From Aphanothece sp. CMT-3BRIN-NPC111 (GTDB lineage: Bacteria; Cyanobacteriota; Cyanobacteriia; Cyanobacteriales; JAHHGU01): a DNA stretch of 64,000 bases. Location of the stretch: the NCBI GenBank assembly GCA_019359765.1, contig JAHHGU010000002.1, forward strand, positions 112,647-176,646, given 5' to 3'. Of this stretch, positions 15,990 through 24,491 are shown piece by piece (position 1 is the stretch's first letter; each line of letters starts with the position of its first letter). Both the position numbers and the translations under genes were made by a program. The notes under the pieces were generated by a model that saw only the letters and a program-made list of their open reading frames with translations, had not been told where the DNA came from and made no database searches.

Positions 15990-18631
15990 GGCTTGTCAAG
16001 TCAGGACAACTGCGCCGCCGTCTGTTCCTCATAACTCTTGGTGTCTTAGTGGCGTGCGGTGTACATCTTTATTTACCACATATAGGATTGCCACCTGTTG
16101 TTGCACAAGTTCCTATTGTTCAGGCTGGCGAACGCGATTCCCCCCTGGTTCAACAGGCTAAAAAATTATACGATGCCGGACAATTTTTAGAGGCAGCAAA
16201 GCTGTTGCCACAAGCAGCCTCAGCCTATGAAGCGCAAGGGGATAGGCTCAACCAAGCCAGAATATTAAGCCAGCTGTCGTTGGCATATCAGCAACTAGGG
16301 CAGTGGGAACAGGCAAAGAAGGCGATCGCGGATAGTCTCCAATTGCTACAAGCAGCGCCCACTCCAGGTAATTCTACAGATCGCTTGAAAATACTCGCCC
16401 AAGCCTTGAACACCCAAGGCAGTCTGCAATTGGCGCTAGGGCAATCAGAACAAGCTTTGGATACTTGGCAACAAGCTACTGCCACTTATATTCAAATCGG
16501 CGATCGCACAGGAGTTATTCGTAGCCAAATCAACCAAGCTCAGGCAATGAGATCCTTAGGACTTTATCGCCGCGCTTTAACAACGTTAACTCAAGTAAAC
16601 GAAACGCTTCAAAAACAACCTGATTCCCAGATCAAGGCTACTGGATTGCGTAGCCTTGGCAGTACCTTCCTCTTAGTTGGCGATCTAGAGCAGTCCCAGC
16701 AAGTGTTACAACAAAGTTTTGACTTAGCTCAAAGATTAAATTCCCCCCAAGACATCGGTGCTGCCCTGTTCATTTTAGGAAACCTAGCACGAACCCAGCA
16801 AAACACCAAAGCCGCCTTAGATTTCTACCAACAGGCTGCAACTGTATCCCCTTCCATAAAAATACGGGCACAACTAAATCAACTCAGCTTACTGCTAGAT
16901 CAGCAACAATGGGCGGCTGCACAGATTTTGTCAACCCAAATTCAATCTCAGATTGTTAATCTCCCCCCAACGCGCAGTAATATATACGCTAAGTTAAACT
17001 TTGCCCACAGTCTAACTAGCCTTCAACAGGCAACCTCTACAAATACCTCTTTAGGATCAGAAATTGCCCAGATGTTGGCAACAACTGTCCAAGAGGCAAA
17101 AAGTTTAGGAGATCGACGAGCAGAAGCGTATGCCCTTGGTAGCCTTGGCGGGCTATACGAACAAACTCAGCAGTGGTCAGATGCTCAAGCTCTCACCCAG
17201 CAAGCTTTACTCTTAGCCCAAGCTATTAATGCACCAGACATTGCTTATCGCTGGCAATGGCAACTAGGTCGCTTACTTAAAGTTCAGGGAGATAGAGAAA
17301 AAGCCATCCCTGCCTACAGCGAAGCCGTCAACACCCTCAAATTTTTACGCAACGATTTAGTTGCCATCAATCAAGACATTCAGTTTTCGTTTCGGGAAAG
17401 TGTAGAACCCGTATATCGGGAATTTGTCAGTTTATTATTGGATGAATCAGAATTTAGGGGAAATAATAAAGAGCTAAATTCTACTTCTTCAATTTCAAAT
17501 CGCCAATCTTCTAGCGCTAGTCAAAAGCAAATTGCCCAAGCCCGTGATGTCATTGAGTCATTACAAATAGCAGAACTCGATAACTTCTTTAGAGAAGCTT
17601 GTTTGGATACTAAGGAAACTGAGATTGACCGATTAGATCCCCAAGCCGCCATTATCTATCCAATTATTTTACCAGGCCGCTTAGAAGTAATTATCAGCTT
17701 GCCACAACAACCTCTGCGTCATTATGCAACTAACTTATCTCAAAGCGAAGTTGAAAATACCGTAAAACAGTTACGTCAAACCTTACTCATCCGCAGCAAG
17801 CGCTCATTTATGCCCTTTGCTCAGGAAGTATACAACTGGTTAATTCGTCCTGCTGAGAAAGATTTAGCGAATAGTGGAGTTAAGACACTCGTATTTGTAC
17901 TGGATGGCTCCTTACGGAATATCCCTATGGCAGCGCTTAATGATGGTAAGCAGTACCTCCTGGAAAAATATAGTATTGCTTTAACACCTAGTCTCAAATT
18001 AGTTAATCCCAATCCCATACAAAAAGTCCAGCTAAAGGCACTTACGGCTGGGCTAACAGAGGCAACTCAGGGCTTTAGATCTCTAGACAACGTAGCCATA
18101 GAATTACAAGGAATTAAGTCTCAAATACCTAGTGTAATCCTCCTAAATCAGGAATTTACTACTATTAACTTTGAAAAAGAGATTGAATCAGCATCTTTCC
18201 CTATAGTTCACCTTGCCACCCACGGCAAGTTTAGTTCTAAAGCAGTTGAAACCTATATTATTACCTGGAACAGCCGCATTAATGTTAATGAACTAGATAA
18301 TTTACTACAGGTTAGAGGAGCCGAGAATCAAAATGCGATCGAGCTACTTGTGCTAAGTGCTTGCGAAACAGCATCTGGAGACAATCGCGCTGCTTTAGGT
18401 ATTGCAGGAGTAGCCGTGCGAGCTGGGGCGCGTAGTACACTAGCAACGTTGTGGTCTGTTGACGATGCTGGTACTGCGGATTTAATGCGTCAGTTCTATC
18501 AGGAATTAGCTAAAACCTCAGTAACTAAAGCAGAGTCACTTCGTCTTGCCCAATTATCCCTGTTGCAAAATCCTCTGTATAAACATCCAATTTACTGGGC
18601 ACCCTATGTTTTATTGGGCAATTGGCTGTGA
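15941..18631 (+). CDS. exported TPR-CHAT caspase-like protease
   Basis: An 896-residue protein with an N-terminal membrane/signal segment (LFLITLGVLVACGVHLYL). A long run of tetratricopeptide repeats covers about residues 60-460 (motifs such as AYQQLGQWEQAKKAIADSL). A CHAT domain covers about 560-896. The catalytic dyad is intact: His761 (HLATHGKF) and Cys808 (LSACETA), with a C-terminal YWAPYVLLG as in the family. CHAT proteases relate to separases and caspases. It overlaps the tpsB gene, so it is made with the adhesin system. Processing of, or regulation by, the TpsA protein is plausible but inferred. Confidence 0.88.
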   Translation: MARKRPIFLSYLQSLLRLVKSGQLRRRLFLITLGVLVACGVHLYLPHIGLPPVVAQVPIVQAGERDSPLVQQAKKLYDAGQFLEAAKLLPQAASAYEAQGDRLNQARILSQLSLAYQQLGQWEQAKKAIADSLQLLQAAPTPGNSTDRLKILAQALNTQGSLQLALGQSEQALDTWQQATATYIQIGDRTGVIRSQINQAQAMRSLGLYRRALTTLTQVNETLQKQPDSQIKATGLRSLGSTFLLVGDLEQSQQVLQQSFDLAQRLNSPQDIGAALFILGNLARTQQNTKAALDFYQQAATVSPSIKIRAQLNQLSLLLDQQQWAAAQILSTQIQSQIVNLPPTRSNIYAKLNFAHSLTSLQQATSTNTSLGSEIAQMLATTVQEAKSLGDRRAEAYALGSLGGLYEQTQQWSDAQALTQQALLLAQAINAPDIAYRWQWQLGRLLKVQGDREKAIPAYSEAVNTLKFLRNDLVAINQDIQFSFRESVEPVYREFVSLLLDESEFRGNNKELNSTSSISNRQSSSASQKQIAQARDVIESLQIAELDNFFREACLDTKETEIDRLDPQAAIIYPIILPGRLEVIISLPQQPLRHYATNLSQSEVENTVKQLRQTLLIRSKRSFMPFAQEVYNWLIRPAEKDLANSGVKTLVFVLDGSLRNIPMAALNDGKQYLLEKYSIALTPSLKLVNPNPIQKVQLKALTAGLTEATQGFRSLDNVAIELQGIKSQIPSVILLNQEFTTINFEKEIESASFPIVHLATHGKFSSKAVETYIITWNSRINVNELDNLLQVRGAENQNAIELLVLSACETASGDNRAALGIAGVAVRAGARSTLATLWSVDDAGTADLMRQFYQELAKTSVTKAESLRLAQLSLLQNPLYKHPIYWAPYVLLGNWL

Positions 18632-18668
18632 TATAGCAATTAGCAATTAGCTTTTAGCAGTTGAAGAG

Positions 18669-18786
18669 TGATAGCAGCACTTCTGGATGTATAGGGCTTC
18701 GGCGCGAGCGCGGCTCGACTGAGCGCTCGCCGAACGTCTCAGCCGAGCGGTTGAGGTCGATTGCCTTGCGCTCGGGCGACTGCTAT
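18669..18786. repeat. family A MITE-like repeat with inserted palindrome
   Basis: The ends (GTGATAGCAGCACTTCTGGA at the left, GGGCGACTGCTATA at the right) match family A elements. The interior is expanded by a GC-rich block (about 18696-18752) rich in GGCGCGAGCG / CTCGCCGAA inverted segments. It lies just downstream of the CHAT gene and may shape transcription termination. Confidence 0.5.
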
Positions 18787-18963
18787 ATCTTTCCGCTAGA
18801 TTACCCGTAATAGAACAGATTGACCCTTCGACTATGCTCAAGGTTAACTTGTAGGGGCGGATTTAACCAACATATTCATGGGTAGCAGATTTTATACCAA
18901 AGCTCTTTGAGGAGGCATGGAGACAAAGGGATTATATCGTGTCCGATTGATTAGTTAGGAATT

Positions 18964-19002
18964 GTAGGTTGGGTTATGCGCTACACGCATAACCCAACCT
19001 AC
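18964..19002. repeat. perfect 17-bp hairpin repeat
   Basis: The arms GTAGGTTGGGTTATGCG and CGCATAACCCAACCTAC are perfectly complementary with a 5-base loop CTACA. This GTAGGTTGGGTT type of palindrome is widely dispersed in cyanobacterial genomes. It lies between convergent genes. Confidence 0.75.
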
Positions 19003-19010
19003 GCAGATCA

Positions 19011-19113
19011 TACAGCGGTTCCCGCTGTTATGAAACACAGTAGCAGCAATGAGCAAACCAGTTTTCAAATGTTGAGGTTGCTTAGTGTACTCGGTTACAG
19101 CGGGAACCGCTAT
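19011..19113. repeat. family B MITE-like repeat (AGCGGTTCCCGCT ends)
   Basis: A 103-base element whose ends TACAGCGGTTCCCGCTGTTA and TTACAGCGGGAACCGCTATA are near-perfect inverted repeats. A second copy with the same ends and a shared internal GCTTAGTGTAC / GCTAAGTGTAC stretch lies at 46865-46970. No coding capacity. Confidence 0.7.
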
Positions 19114-19135
19114 AAGTGTTTAAGCGGACATAATC

Positions 19136-19897
19136 TTATTCCTTTGTAACAGATGGTATTGCAGAGTACTGCTGAACAAAAGACTGATTTTCAAGTAAAG
19201 GTTCCTGGGAAATATCGTCCAGTTTAACAGACTGTAAGAGCTGTTTCCATGCAGGCTCAAAAGCCGCGCTATTAAGACCAGAATGACGTATATCCGCGAG
19301 GGTTGTTAGAGCATCCTGCCAGAGGTTATTTGCTGCATAAATAGCCACCCGTTCGGATGGTTGTACCTTTTCTAGCTGGCTAATTAGATTGGGATTAGGT
19401 TGAACTCTTTTGAGCCAACCCTCTACGAAAGTATCCTCAGCCCTGTCGTCATGATTACGAACAATTGAAAAGAACCAATGGTAATTTTGACCAATTTCTA
19501 ATGGTTTTGCGGCTGAGGCAGGAATACTGACACTCATAATTCCAGAATTGCCAGAAATCGTGAATGTTTTTTCGTAGATTAGCTGATCGTTGCTGTCGTT
19601 AAGTACAAATTCCACTACCTGGGGTTTAGCAGATTTAGGTACGTAGAAGAATAATGTTGGATGCGCTGCTAGGGTTAAACTCAAATTAGTTTCTGGAACC
19701 AATGCAGTTAGCTGTTTTCCGGCGATCGCTACTTCTGGATTGCGCGATCCGGCTGCAACACGCCGTCCTGGTAAACCCTGTCTAGTTTGATTAGTATTTT
19801 CTGCCAGCACTAGGGTTGGTAAACTACTGGCAAATAAAGTAACTATAGAGGTTAAACCAATAACTCTGAGTGCCTTGCGAGAAATGATTCTATACAT
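19136..19897 (-). CDS. DUF928 family exported protein
   Basis: A DUF928 protein, a family found mainly in cyanobacteria. I choose the ATG at 19897 (MYRIISRKALRVIG), which places a clean signal peptide at the N-terminus; the longest frame starts 23 residues earlier at 19966. After the signal comes GLPGRRVAAGSRNP, the family's typical entry, then LTALVPETNLSLTLAAHPT and FFYVPKS. The later segment LEIGQNYHWFFSIV is also typical, with a C-terminal helical part containing PSERVAIYAANNLWQDAL. The molecular function is unknown. It sits between the TPS-CHAT operon and the CHASE2 gene, consistent with a shared envelope function, though transcribed oppositely. Confidence 0.8.
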   Translation of the reverse strand: MYRIISRKALRVIGLTSIVTLFASSLPTLVLAENTNQTRQGLPGRRVAAGSRNPEVAIAGKQLTALVPETNLSLTLAAHPTLFFYVPKSAKPQVVEFVLNDSNDQLIYEKTFTISGNSGIMSVSIPASAAKPLEIGQNYHWFFSIVRNHDDRAEDTFVEGWLKRVQPNPNLISQLEKVQPSERVAIYAANNLWQDALTTLADIRHSGLNSAAFEPAWKQLLQSVKLDDISQEPLLENQSFVQQYSAIPSVTKE

Positions 19898-20249
19898 AAC
19901 TATTTGATTGTTTACTACTTTATTGTTAATGCTAAACAGTATATTAAATATTCTTTCGTCAGACAAACGTAAATATACTGAACTTTCCTAGTTGATCACT
20001 AATAAAAAAAATAAACTATCTCGCCTTATGGGTAAAAACACGGAAATAAGTGCTGGAGACCTTGAGATAGCTTAAGCTGACTTTATTTTTTTGTTATAAA
20101 TTCTTGCTTTTTGCTAATTGCACAAAGTTTTATTGTTTCACATTTAAGCTAAAAGATCCAGCTTTTTAATTTTTATTTAACAAAAATTTTATTAGGCTTA
20201 TGCAAAAATGAGCTAAAACTTAGGGATAGTAGTTCATTCTTTTTTTTCT

Positions 20250-22787
20250 GTGACGGCTAAGCTATATCAAAAAATTCGTTTGCTGTTGTCAATAAAAACA
20301 AACCGCAGTCTTCGCAGGACTAGCCAATCCATAGCCGCACTTGTATTTAGACAACCTATTCTTCTTAGCAGTCTATTGATTACGGGTCTGGTAGTAGGAA
20401 TAAGGCGGCTTGAAGTTCTGCAACCGCTGGAATTAATGTCATTCGATCAGATGGTACGGTTACAACCGGATGCAGGCCAAGACCCCAGGCTCCTGGTAGT
20501 AGGAATTACAGATGCAGATATCCAGGCACAGAAGCAATGGCCTCTCTCGGATAAGACGGTGGCTGAACTGCTGGCTAAGCTGCAAGGGTATCACCCCAAA
20601 GCTATTGGCTTAGATATGTATCGGGATGTCCCGCAACAACCCGGTCATACAGCACTGCTCAAGCAACTTCAAGCTCCCAACATCATTACCATCACCAAAC
20701 TTGACGACGGTACAGGCAATGAAGTTAAAGCACCTCCTGGTGTACCAGAAAAGCGCATCGGCTTTAATGAGGTTGTCCTTGATCCAGATGGAGTAGTACG
20801 CCGCAATTTTATGTATGCCTCGGTAGGGAAAGATAAGCTTTACTCGTTGTCGTTACGGTTAAGCCTTAGTTTTTTAAATAATCAAGAAGTTATTGCTGGT
20901 AAATATCTAGAATTAGGCAAAAAATCTTTTGTGCCTTTAGAGGCAGATTCAGGTGGGTATCAAAATATTGATGCCCTAGGTTACCAAGTACTGCTCAATT
21001 ATCGATCGCCTACAGTGGCAAAGCAGGTGACGCTGACAGAAGTTTTAAATGGACAACTAAACCCTAGCTGGGTGAAAGACAAAATCGTACTCATTGGCAC
21101 AACAGCGCCAAGTATAAAAGATGTTTTCTTCACACCCTACAATGCAACGAATAACAAAGAAGCCACAACTCCTGGGGTTTTAGTTCATGCTCAGATGGTC
21201 AGTCAAATCCTTAACACAGCGCTAGACAATCGACCCCTGTTTTGGTTTTGGCCGTGGTGGGGTGAAATGTTGTGGGTGTGGGGTTGGTCACTCGTGGGAG
21301 GAATACTGGCGTGGCGCATTCAGCGTCCGTTACTGCTGATAGTAGTTACAACGGTGGCAGTGGGGGGATTATTTGGACTTTGCTTCGGCTTGTTCACTCT
21401 TGCAGGATGGATACCTTTTGTACCAACAGCAATGGCGTTGGTGGGAACGGTTAGTACAACGGTAGCTTATAAGTTATTCCATAATGCTTTTTATGATGCT
21501 TTAACAGGTTTACCAAATCGGGCGTTATTCCTGAAGCGGTTACAAGAGGCGATTGTTCGCATAAAACGGCGGGATAACTCTTTCTTAGCCGTACTGTTTC
21601 TGGATATTGACCGCTTTAAAGTTATTAATGAGAGTTTTGGACATCCAGTTGGAGATCAACTGCTAGTTGCCGTCACCCAGAGGTTAAATTCATACCTACG
21701 GTTTACGGGTTTAGTGGCGCGGGTTGGAGGTGATGAGTTTGCCATCCTGCTTGAAGATATTAACCATATTAGTCAAGCCACGCTCGTAGCTGACGAGTTG
21801 CAAAAAGAACTTATATTGCCGTTTAAGTTGAAAGGAGAAGAAATATTTATAAGCGCCAGCGTTGGCATTGTTATTAATCAAGCTGATTATGACTATCAGG
21901 CTGATGAACTGCTGCGAGATGCCCACATAGCTATGTATCGCGCTAAAGCATTAGGGAAAGCACGTTATGAAATTTTCGCTACGGGTATGCGTACCCAAGT
22001 AGTAAATAAATTGCAATTAGAGACGGATTTGCGTCGGGCAATTGAACGCCAAGAATTTCTGGTGTATTACCAGCCGATTGTGTCTTTAAAAACAGGTAAA
22101 ATTGCTGGTTTTGAATCTCTTGTGCGCTGGCAACACCCGACTCGCGGATTGGTTTCTCCAGGAGAATTTATTCCCGTAGCGGAAGAAACCGAGTTAATTA
22201 TTCCCATGAGTCAGTGGATATTGCATGAGTCCTGCCGCCAGATGCGTGTCTGGCAAGAGCAATTTCCTATGAACCCACCGCTGATGATTAGCGTCAATCT
22301 TTCTCTGCAACAGTTTTCTCAGCCAGATTTAGTTGAACAAATTGAAGAAACTCTGAAAGTAACAGGGCTAGATGGTCATACTTTGAAGCTAGAAATTACA
22401 GAAAGTATGGCGATGAATGATGTTGAGTCAACAATTGCTGCACTGTTGCGTCTAAAAAAATTGAACCTGCGGTTGAGTATTGACGATTTTGGGACAGGTT
22501 ATTCATCTTTGAGTTATCTACATCGCTTCCCCGCAGATACATTAAAGGTGGATCGTTCGTTTGTAATGCGAATGGATGATACTAGCGAAGATGCGGCAAT
22601 TGTGCAAACAATTGTCATGCTAAGTCATAACTTGGGTATGGATGTAGTTGCTGAAGGTGTGGAAACAGCAGCACAACTGGAAAAACTGCGATCGCTACAA
22701 TGTGAATATGGGCAGGGTTATTTCTTTTCTAAGCCGCTTCCTAGTGAGGCAGCAGCAGCTTTGCTGGCTAAAGAACCAACCTGGTGA
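20250..22787 (+). CDS. CHASE2-GGDEF-EAL bifunctional cyclic-di-GMP protein
   Basis: An 845-residue membrane sensor, GTG start. An extracytoplasmic CHASE2 domain (about 60-340, opening LELMSFDQMVRLQPD) is followed by two to three membrane segments (about 335-405). A GGDEF domain (FYDALTGLPNRALF; RVGGDEFAILLED) and a full EAL domain follow. The cyclase signature GGDEF is intact, but the RxxD inhibitory site five residues before it reads RFTG, so product inhibition is probably absent. EAL marks present are FESLVRW, LEITES, DDFGTGYSSLSYL and KVDRSFV, consistent with an active phosphodiesterase. It may tie surface-adhesin expression to c-di-GMP; that link is inferred from position. Confidence 0.9.
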   Translation: MTAKLYQKIRLLLSIKTNRSLRRTSQSIAALVFRQPILLSSLLITGLVVGIRRLEVLQPLELMSFDQMVRLQPDAGQDPRLLVVGITDADIQAQKQWPLSDKTVAELLAKLQGYHPKAIGLDMYRDVPQQPGHTALLKQLQAPNIITITKLDDGTGNEVKAPPGVPEKRIGFNEVVLDPDGVVRRNFMYASVGKDKLYSLSLRLSLSFLNNQEVIAGKYLELGKKSFVPLEADSGGYQNIDALGYQVLLNYRSPTVAKQVTLTEVLNGQLNPSWVKDKIVLIGTTAPSIKDVFFTPYNATNNKEATTPGVLVHAQMVSQILNTALDNRPLFWFWPWWGEMLWVWGWSLVGGILAWRIQRPLLLIVVTTVAVGGLFGLCFGLFTLAGWIPFVPTAMALVGTVSTTVAYKLFHNAFYDALTGLPNRALFLKRLQEAIVRIKRRDNSFLAVLFLDIDRFKVINESFGHPVGDQLLVAVTQRLNSYLRFTGLVARVGGDEFAILLEDINHISQATLVADELQKELILPFKLKGEEIFISASVGIVINQADYDYQADELLRDAHIAMYRAKALGKARYEIFATGMRTQVVNKLQLETDLRRAIERQEFLVYYQPIVSLKTGKIAGFESLVRWQHPTRGLVSPGEFIPVAEETELIIPMSQWILHESCRQMRVWQEQFPMNPPLMISVNLSLQQFSQPDLVEQIEETLKVTGLDGHTLKLEITESMAMNDVESTIAALLRLKKLNLRLSIDDFGTGYSSLSYLHRFPADTLKVDRSFVMRMDDTSEDAAIVQTIVMLSHNLGMDVVAEGVETAAQLEKLRSLQCEYGQGYFFSKPLPSEAAAALLAKEPTW

Positions 22788-22794
22788 ACTATCC

Positions 22795-23247
22795 TCAAAC
22801 TAGATAAAATTCCTGAAGTGCTGGGAGAAAGTTTTTGTTTTCGTGACTAGGACGACTAAGTTTAATTAAAGCAAAGCGCTGTGCGGGAGTGAGGTTTGCC
22901 CACTTTTCGGGCGTTACTTCCACCTCAAGTTCTTGAGCTTTTTCCTCAACAGTCTCAGGCACTACTGTTGCATCCATCCAGGCTGGGTAATCGTCAATAG
23001 GGAGATCCTTTGGCTGTAAACCAGTGCGTTCTATAACTAACTGCCTCAAGCACTGCCGATAGGCTTCTATTTCCTCTGTTGCCTCGCAAGGCATCTTTAC
23101 AAGGTTTTCACGTTCTGCTGCTGTGAACTTGTGCCAGTCTTGCAGTTTCAATTTAATACCGCAAGTGTCTAATTTCATCCGCACTTGCATCGGAATGCAA
23201 CGCAAGGAATCGACGAAATCAGCCTCAAATTGAAAGAACTCAGTCAT
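22795..23247 (-). CDS. narM: nitrate reductase-associated protein NarM
   Basis: A 150-residue cytoplasmic protein starting MTEFFQFEADFVDSLRCIPM, the recognisable opening of cyanobacterial NarM, which is needed for active ferredoxin-nitrate reductase. Further family marks are VRMKLDTCGIKLKLQDWHKF, two conserved cysteines in that stretch (RCIPM, DTCGI) and LPIDDYPAWMD. A later LTPAQRFALIKLSRPSHENK helix parallels the earlier WHKFTAAERENLVKM. It lies downstream of narB on the same strand, separated by a broken gene and repeats. The length is as expected for the family. Confidence 0.85.
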   Translation of the reverse strand: MTEFFQFEADFVDSLRCIPMQVRMKLDTCGIKLKLQDWHKFTAAERENLVKMPCEATEEIEAYRQCLRQLVIERTGLQPKDLPIDDYPAWMDATVVPETVEEKAQELEVEVTPEKWANLTPAQRFALIKLSRPSHENKNFLPALQEFYLV

Positions 23248-23260
23248 GCTATTTTATATA

Positions 23261-23274
23261 GTATATTTGGATAC
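23261..23274 (-). promoter_or_regulatory. possible NtcA box upstream of narM (weak)
   Basis: GTATATTTGGATAC fits GTA-N8-TAC. It ends only 14 bases before the narM ATG, and no -10 element lies 22 bases beyond it outside the coding region. Random matches to this 6-base pattern are expected in a 64-kb window, so support is weak. Confidence 0.25.
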
Positions 23275-23348
23275 TATTATGCCGTGTATAAAAGCTCAAC
23301 AGATTTAGTAATTTTATTCTAACTTTTTATTACTCATATGGCTGACCA

Positions 23349-23383
23349 CGGCGCGATCGCACCTCCACCGATTCCCCATCTTT
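23349..23383 (-). pseudogene. second narB 3'-end-like fragment
   Basis: On the plus strand CGGCGCGATCGCACCTCCA is identical to 19 bases of narB near 24755, and the next 16 bases differ only slightly. On the minus strand it reads GLKDGESVEVRSRRG, parallel to Nar[16 protein letters not shown]. It is an isolated fragment between narM and narB. With 4027-4088 it is one of two relics of the same narB segment. The rest of the 23248-23687 gap holds a family A repeat and the 5' region of the broken gene. Confidence 0.5.
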
Positions 23384-23450
23384 GAGGCCTTCTGTGTGGT
23401 TGAGCAAATTGGCTAATTATAGGAATAGTCTAGAGATATAGCAATCATTC

Positions 23451-23517
23451 AGTTATAGCAGCAGTTCTGGGTGCATAAGGGTGAGTCGATTGTCCTAATT
23501 ATTACGGCAACTGCTAT
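23451..23517. repeat. family A MITE-like repeat
   Basis: It begins AGTTATAGCAGCAGTTCTGG and ends CGGCAACTGCTAT. It matches the 6450-6524 and 47771-47845 copies in ends and in the GGGTGCATAAGG interior, and is slightly shorter than they are. Confidence 0.6.
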
Positions 23518-23687
23518 GTTGTAAATCATTGTTAATGAACGTCCATATTTATGACGCAAATTGACTTTTTTAACTAAAAGTGTAGGTATTAGTGCGGCTT
23601 GGGATGTTTATCCCACTTCGATAAATACCAGCAAAGTCATACCATAGTTTTAGTATCAAAAACCTTCAAGACACCGGAGAATTCATT

Positions 23688-24197
23688 ATGAAGCCGAGAA
23701 CATTTATTCTTTGTACATTCCTGACAATGGCAACAGTATTAGGAAGTGCTAATGTTATACTTAGCGCAAAATATATGGGAGCTCCTGGGGATGGGACGGT
23801 ATTAACTGAAGATAAAATAACTGAAGATACAAAAGTTATGATTATGCCGAAAACAGTTGACAATCCCGAACCAGTTTGGAAAGCCAACAAAGATACTCCC
23901 AAGGATAAGTTGTTCGACATCAACAAAAAAATAGATCACGACTAGCTGAGGCAAAAGAAGGGCAAACTTGAAAAAGTAGAACTGATTACATGGGGAGATT
24001 ATTCCAAGAGGTTAGGTACAGATCCTAAACACAATCCACAACTTTCGCCCGATCGTCTTATATGGGTTACTCAAACTTACTTTCCAGAGGGGTTTGAGCA
24101 TCATAAGGTAGGTTTTATCAGAAATGCTCAAGGTATAGGGTTATACGATGCTGAAACAGGTGAATTATTGGGTACGGGATTCAAAACAGTTGAGTAA
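23688..24197 (+). pseudogene. exported small protein gene interrupted by an in-frame TAG
   Basis: The ATG at 23688 has a good ribosome-binding site (CCGGAG) and encodes a signal-peptide-like start (RTFILCTFLTMATVLGSANV). The frame is open to a TAG at 23943-23945, giving 85 residues. Directly after it, in the same frame, another 83 codons stay open to TAA at 24195. They read like ordinary protein, for example KVELITWGDYSKRLG and TYFPEGFEHHKVGFIRNAQG. The natural reading is one gene of about 169 codons with a single nonsense codon. Sequencing error or read-through are alternatives. The function is unknown. Confidence 0.65.
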
Positions 24198-24324
24198 GTA
24201 GGTAGGCATAAATCAACTAGACAAAAAACCTAACCCCCTACTCCCCTTCCCTTCAAGGCTTATCATTACCCATATCTCCTAAAACTCTCACTGCGTCGTT
24301 ATCCCGCCAGGGACTCAAGCCCCC

Positions 24325-24435
24325 GGCTAATAGCACAAGTCGGTTAAAACCGACTAAAGTTCTAAAATTCTGGTTCTTCTAGTCCGTTGAAACGGACTTT
24401 AGCTATTAGCCTCCGGTTTAAACCGGAGGCGGGCT
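24325..24435. repeat. triple hairpin repeat
   Basis: Three consecutive short palindromes: AGTCGGTTAAAACCGACT (24338-24355), AGTCCGTTGAAACGGACT (24381-24398) and GCCTCCGGTTTAAACCGG plus AGGC (24409-24430). They are linked by TAGC-containing spacers. This tandem arrangement is a common intergenic repeat in cyanobacteria. It lies just downstream of narB and could act as its transcript end or a stabilising structure. Confidence 0.7.
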
Positions 24436-24491
24436 AGTGGGTAAGTGAAAGAGGTGGGTAATAGATCGCCTTACTTGAGCGGAAAGCGTCT

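Noticed and set aside
23261..23274. A strong NtcA promoter for narM
   Set aside because: The box is only 14 bases from the ATG and lacks a -10 at the right distance; kept only as a weak site.
24325..24435. Possible CRISPR array
   Set aside because: The three hairpins differ in sequence and lack a constant repeat with unique spacers.
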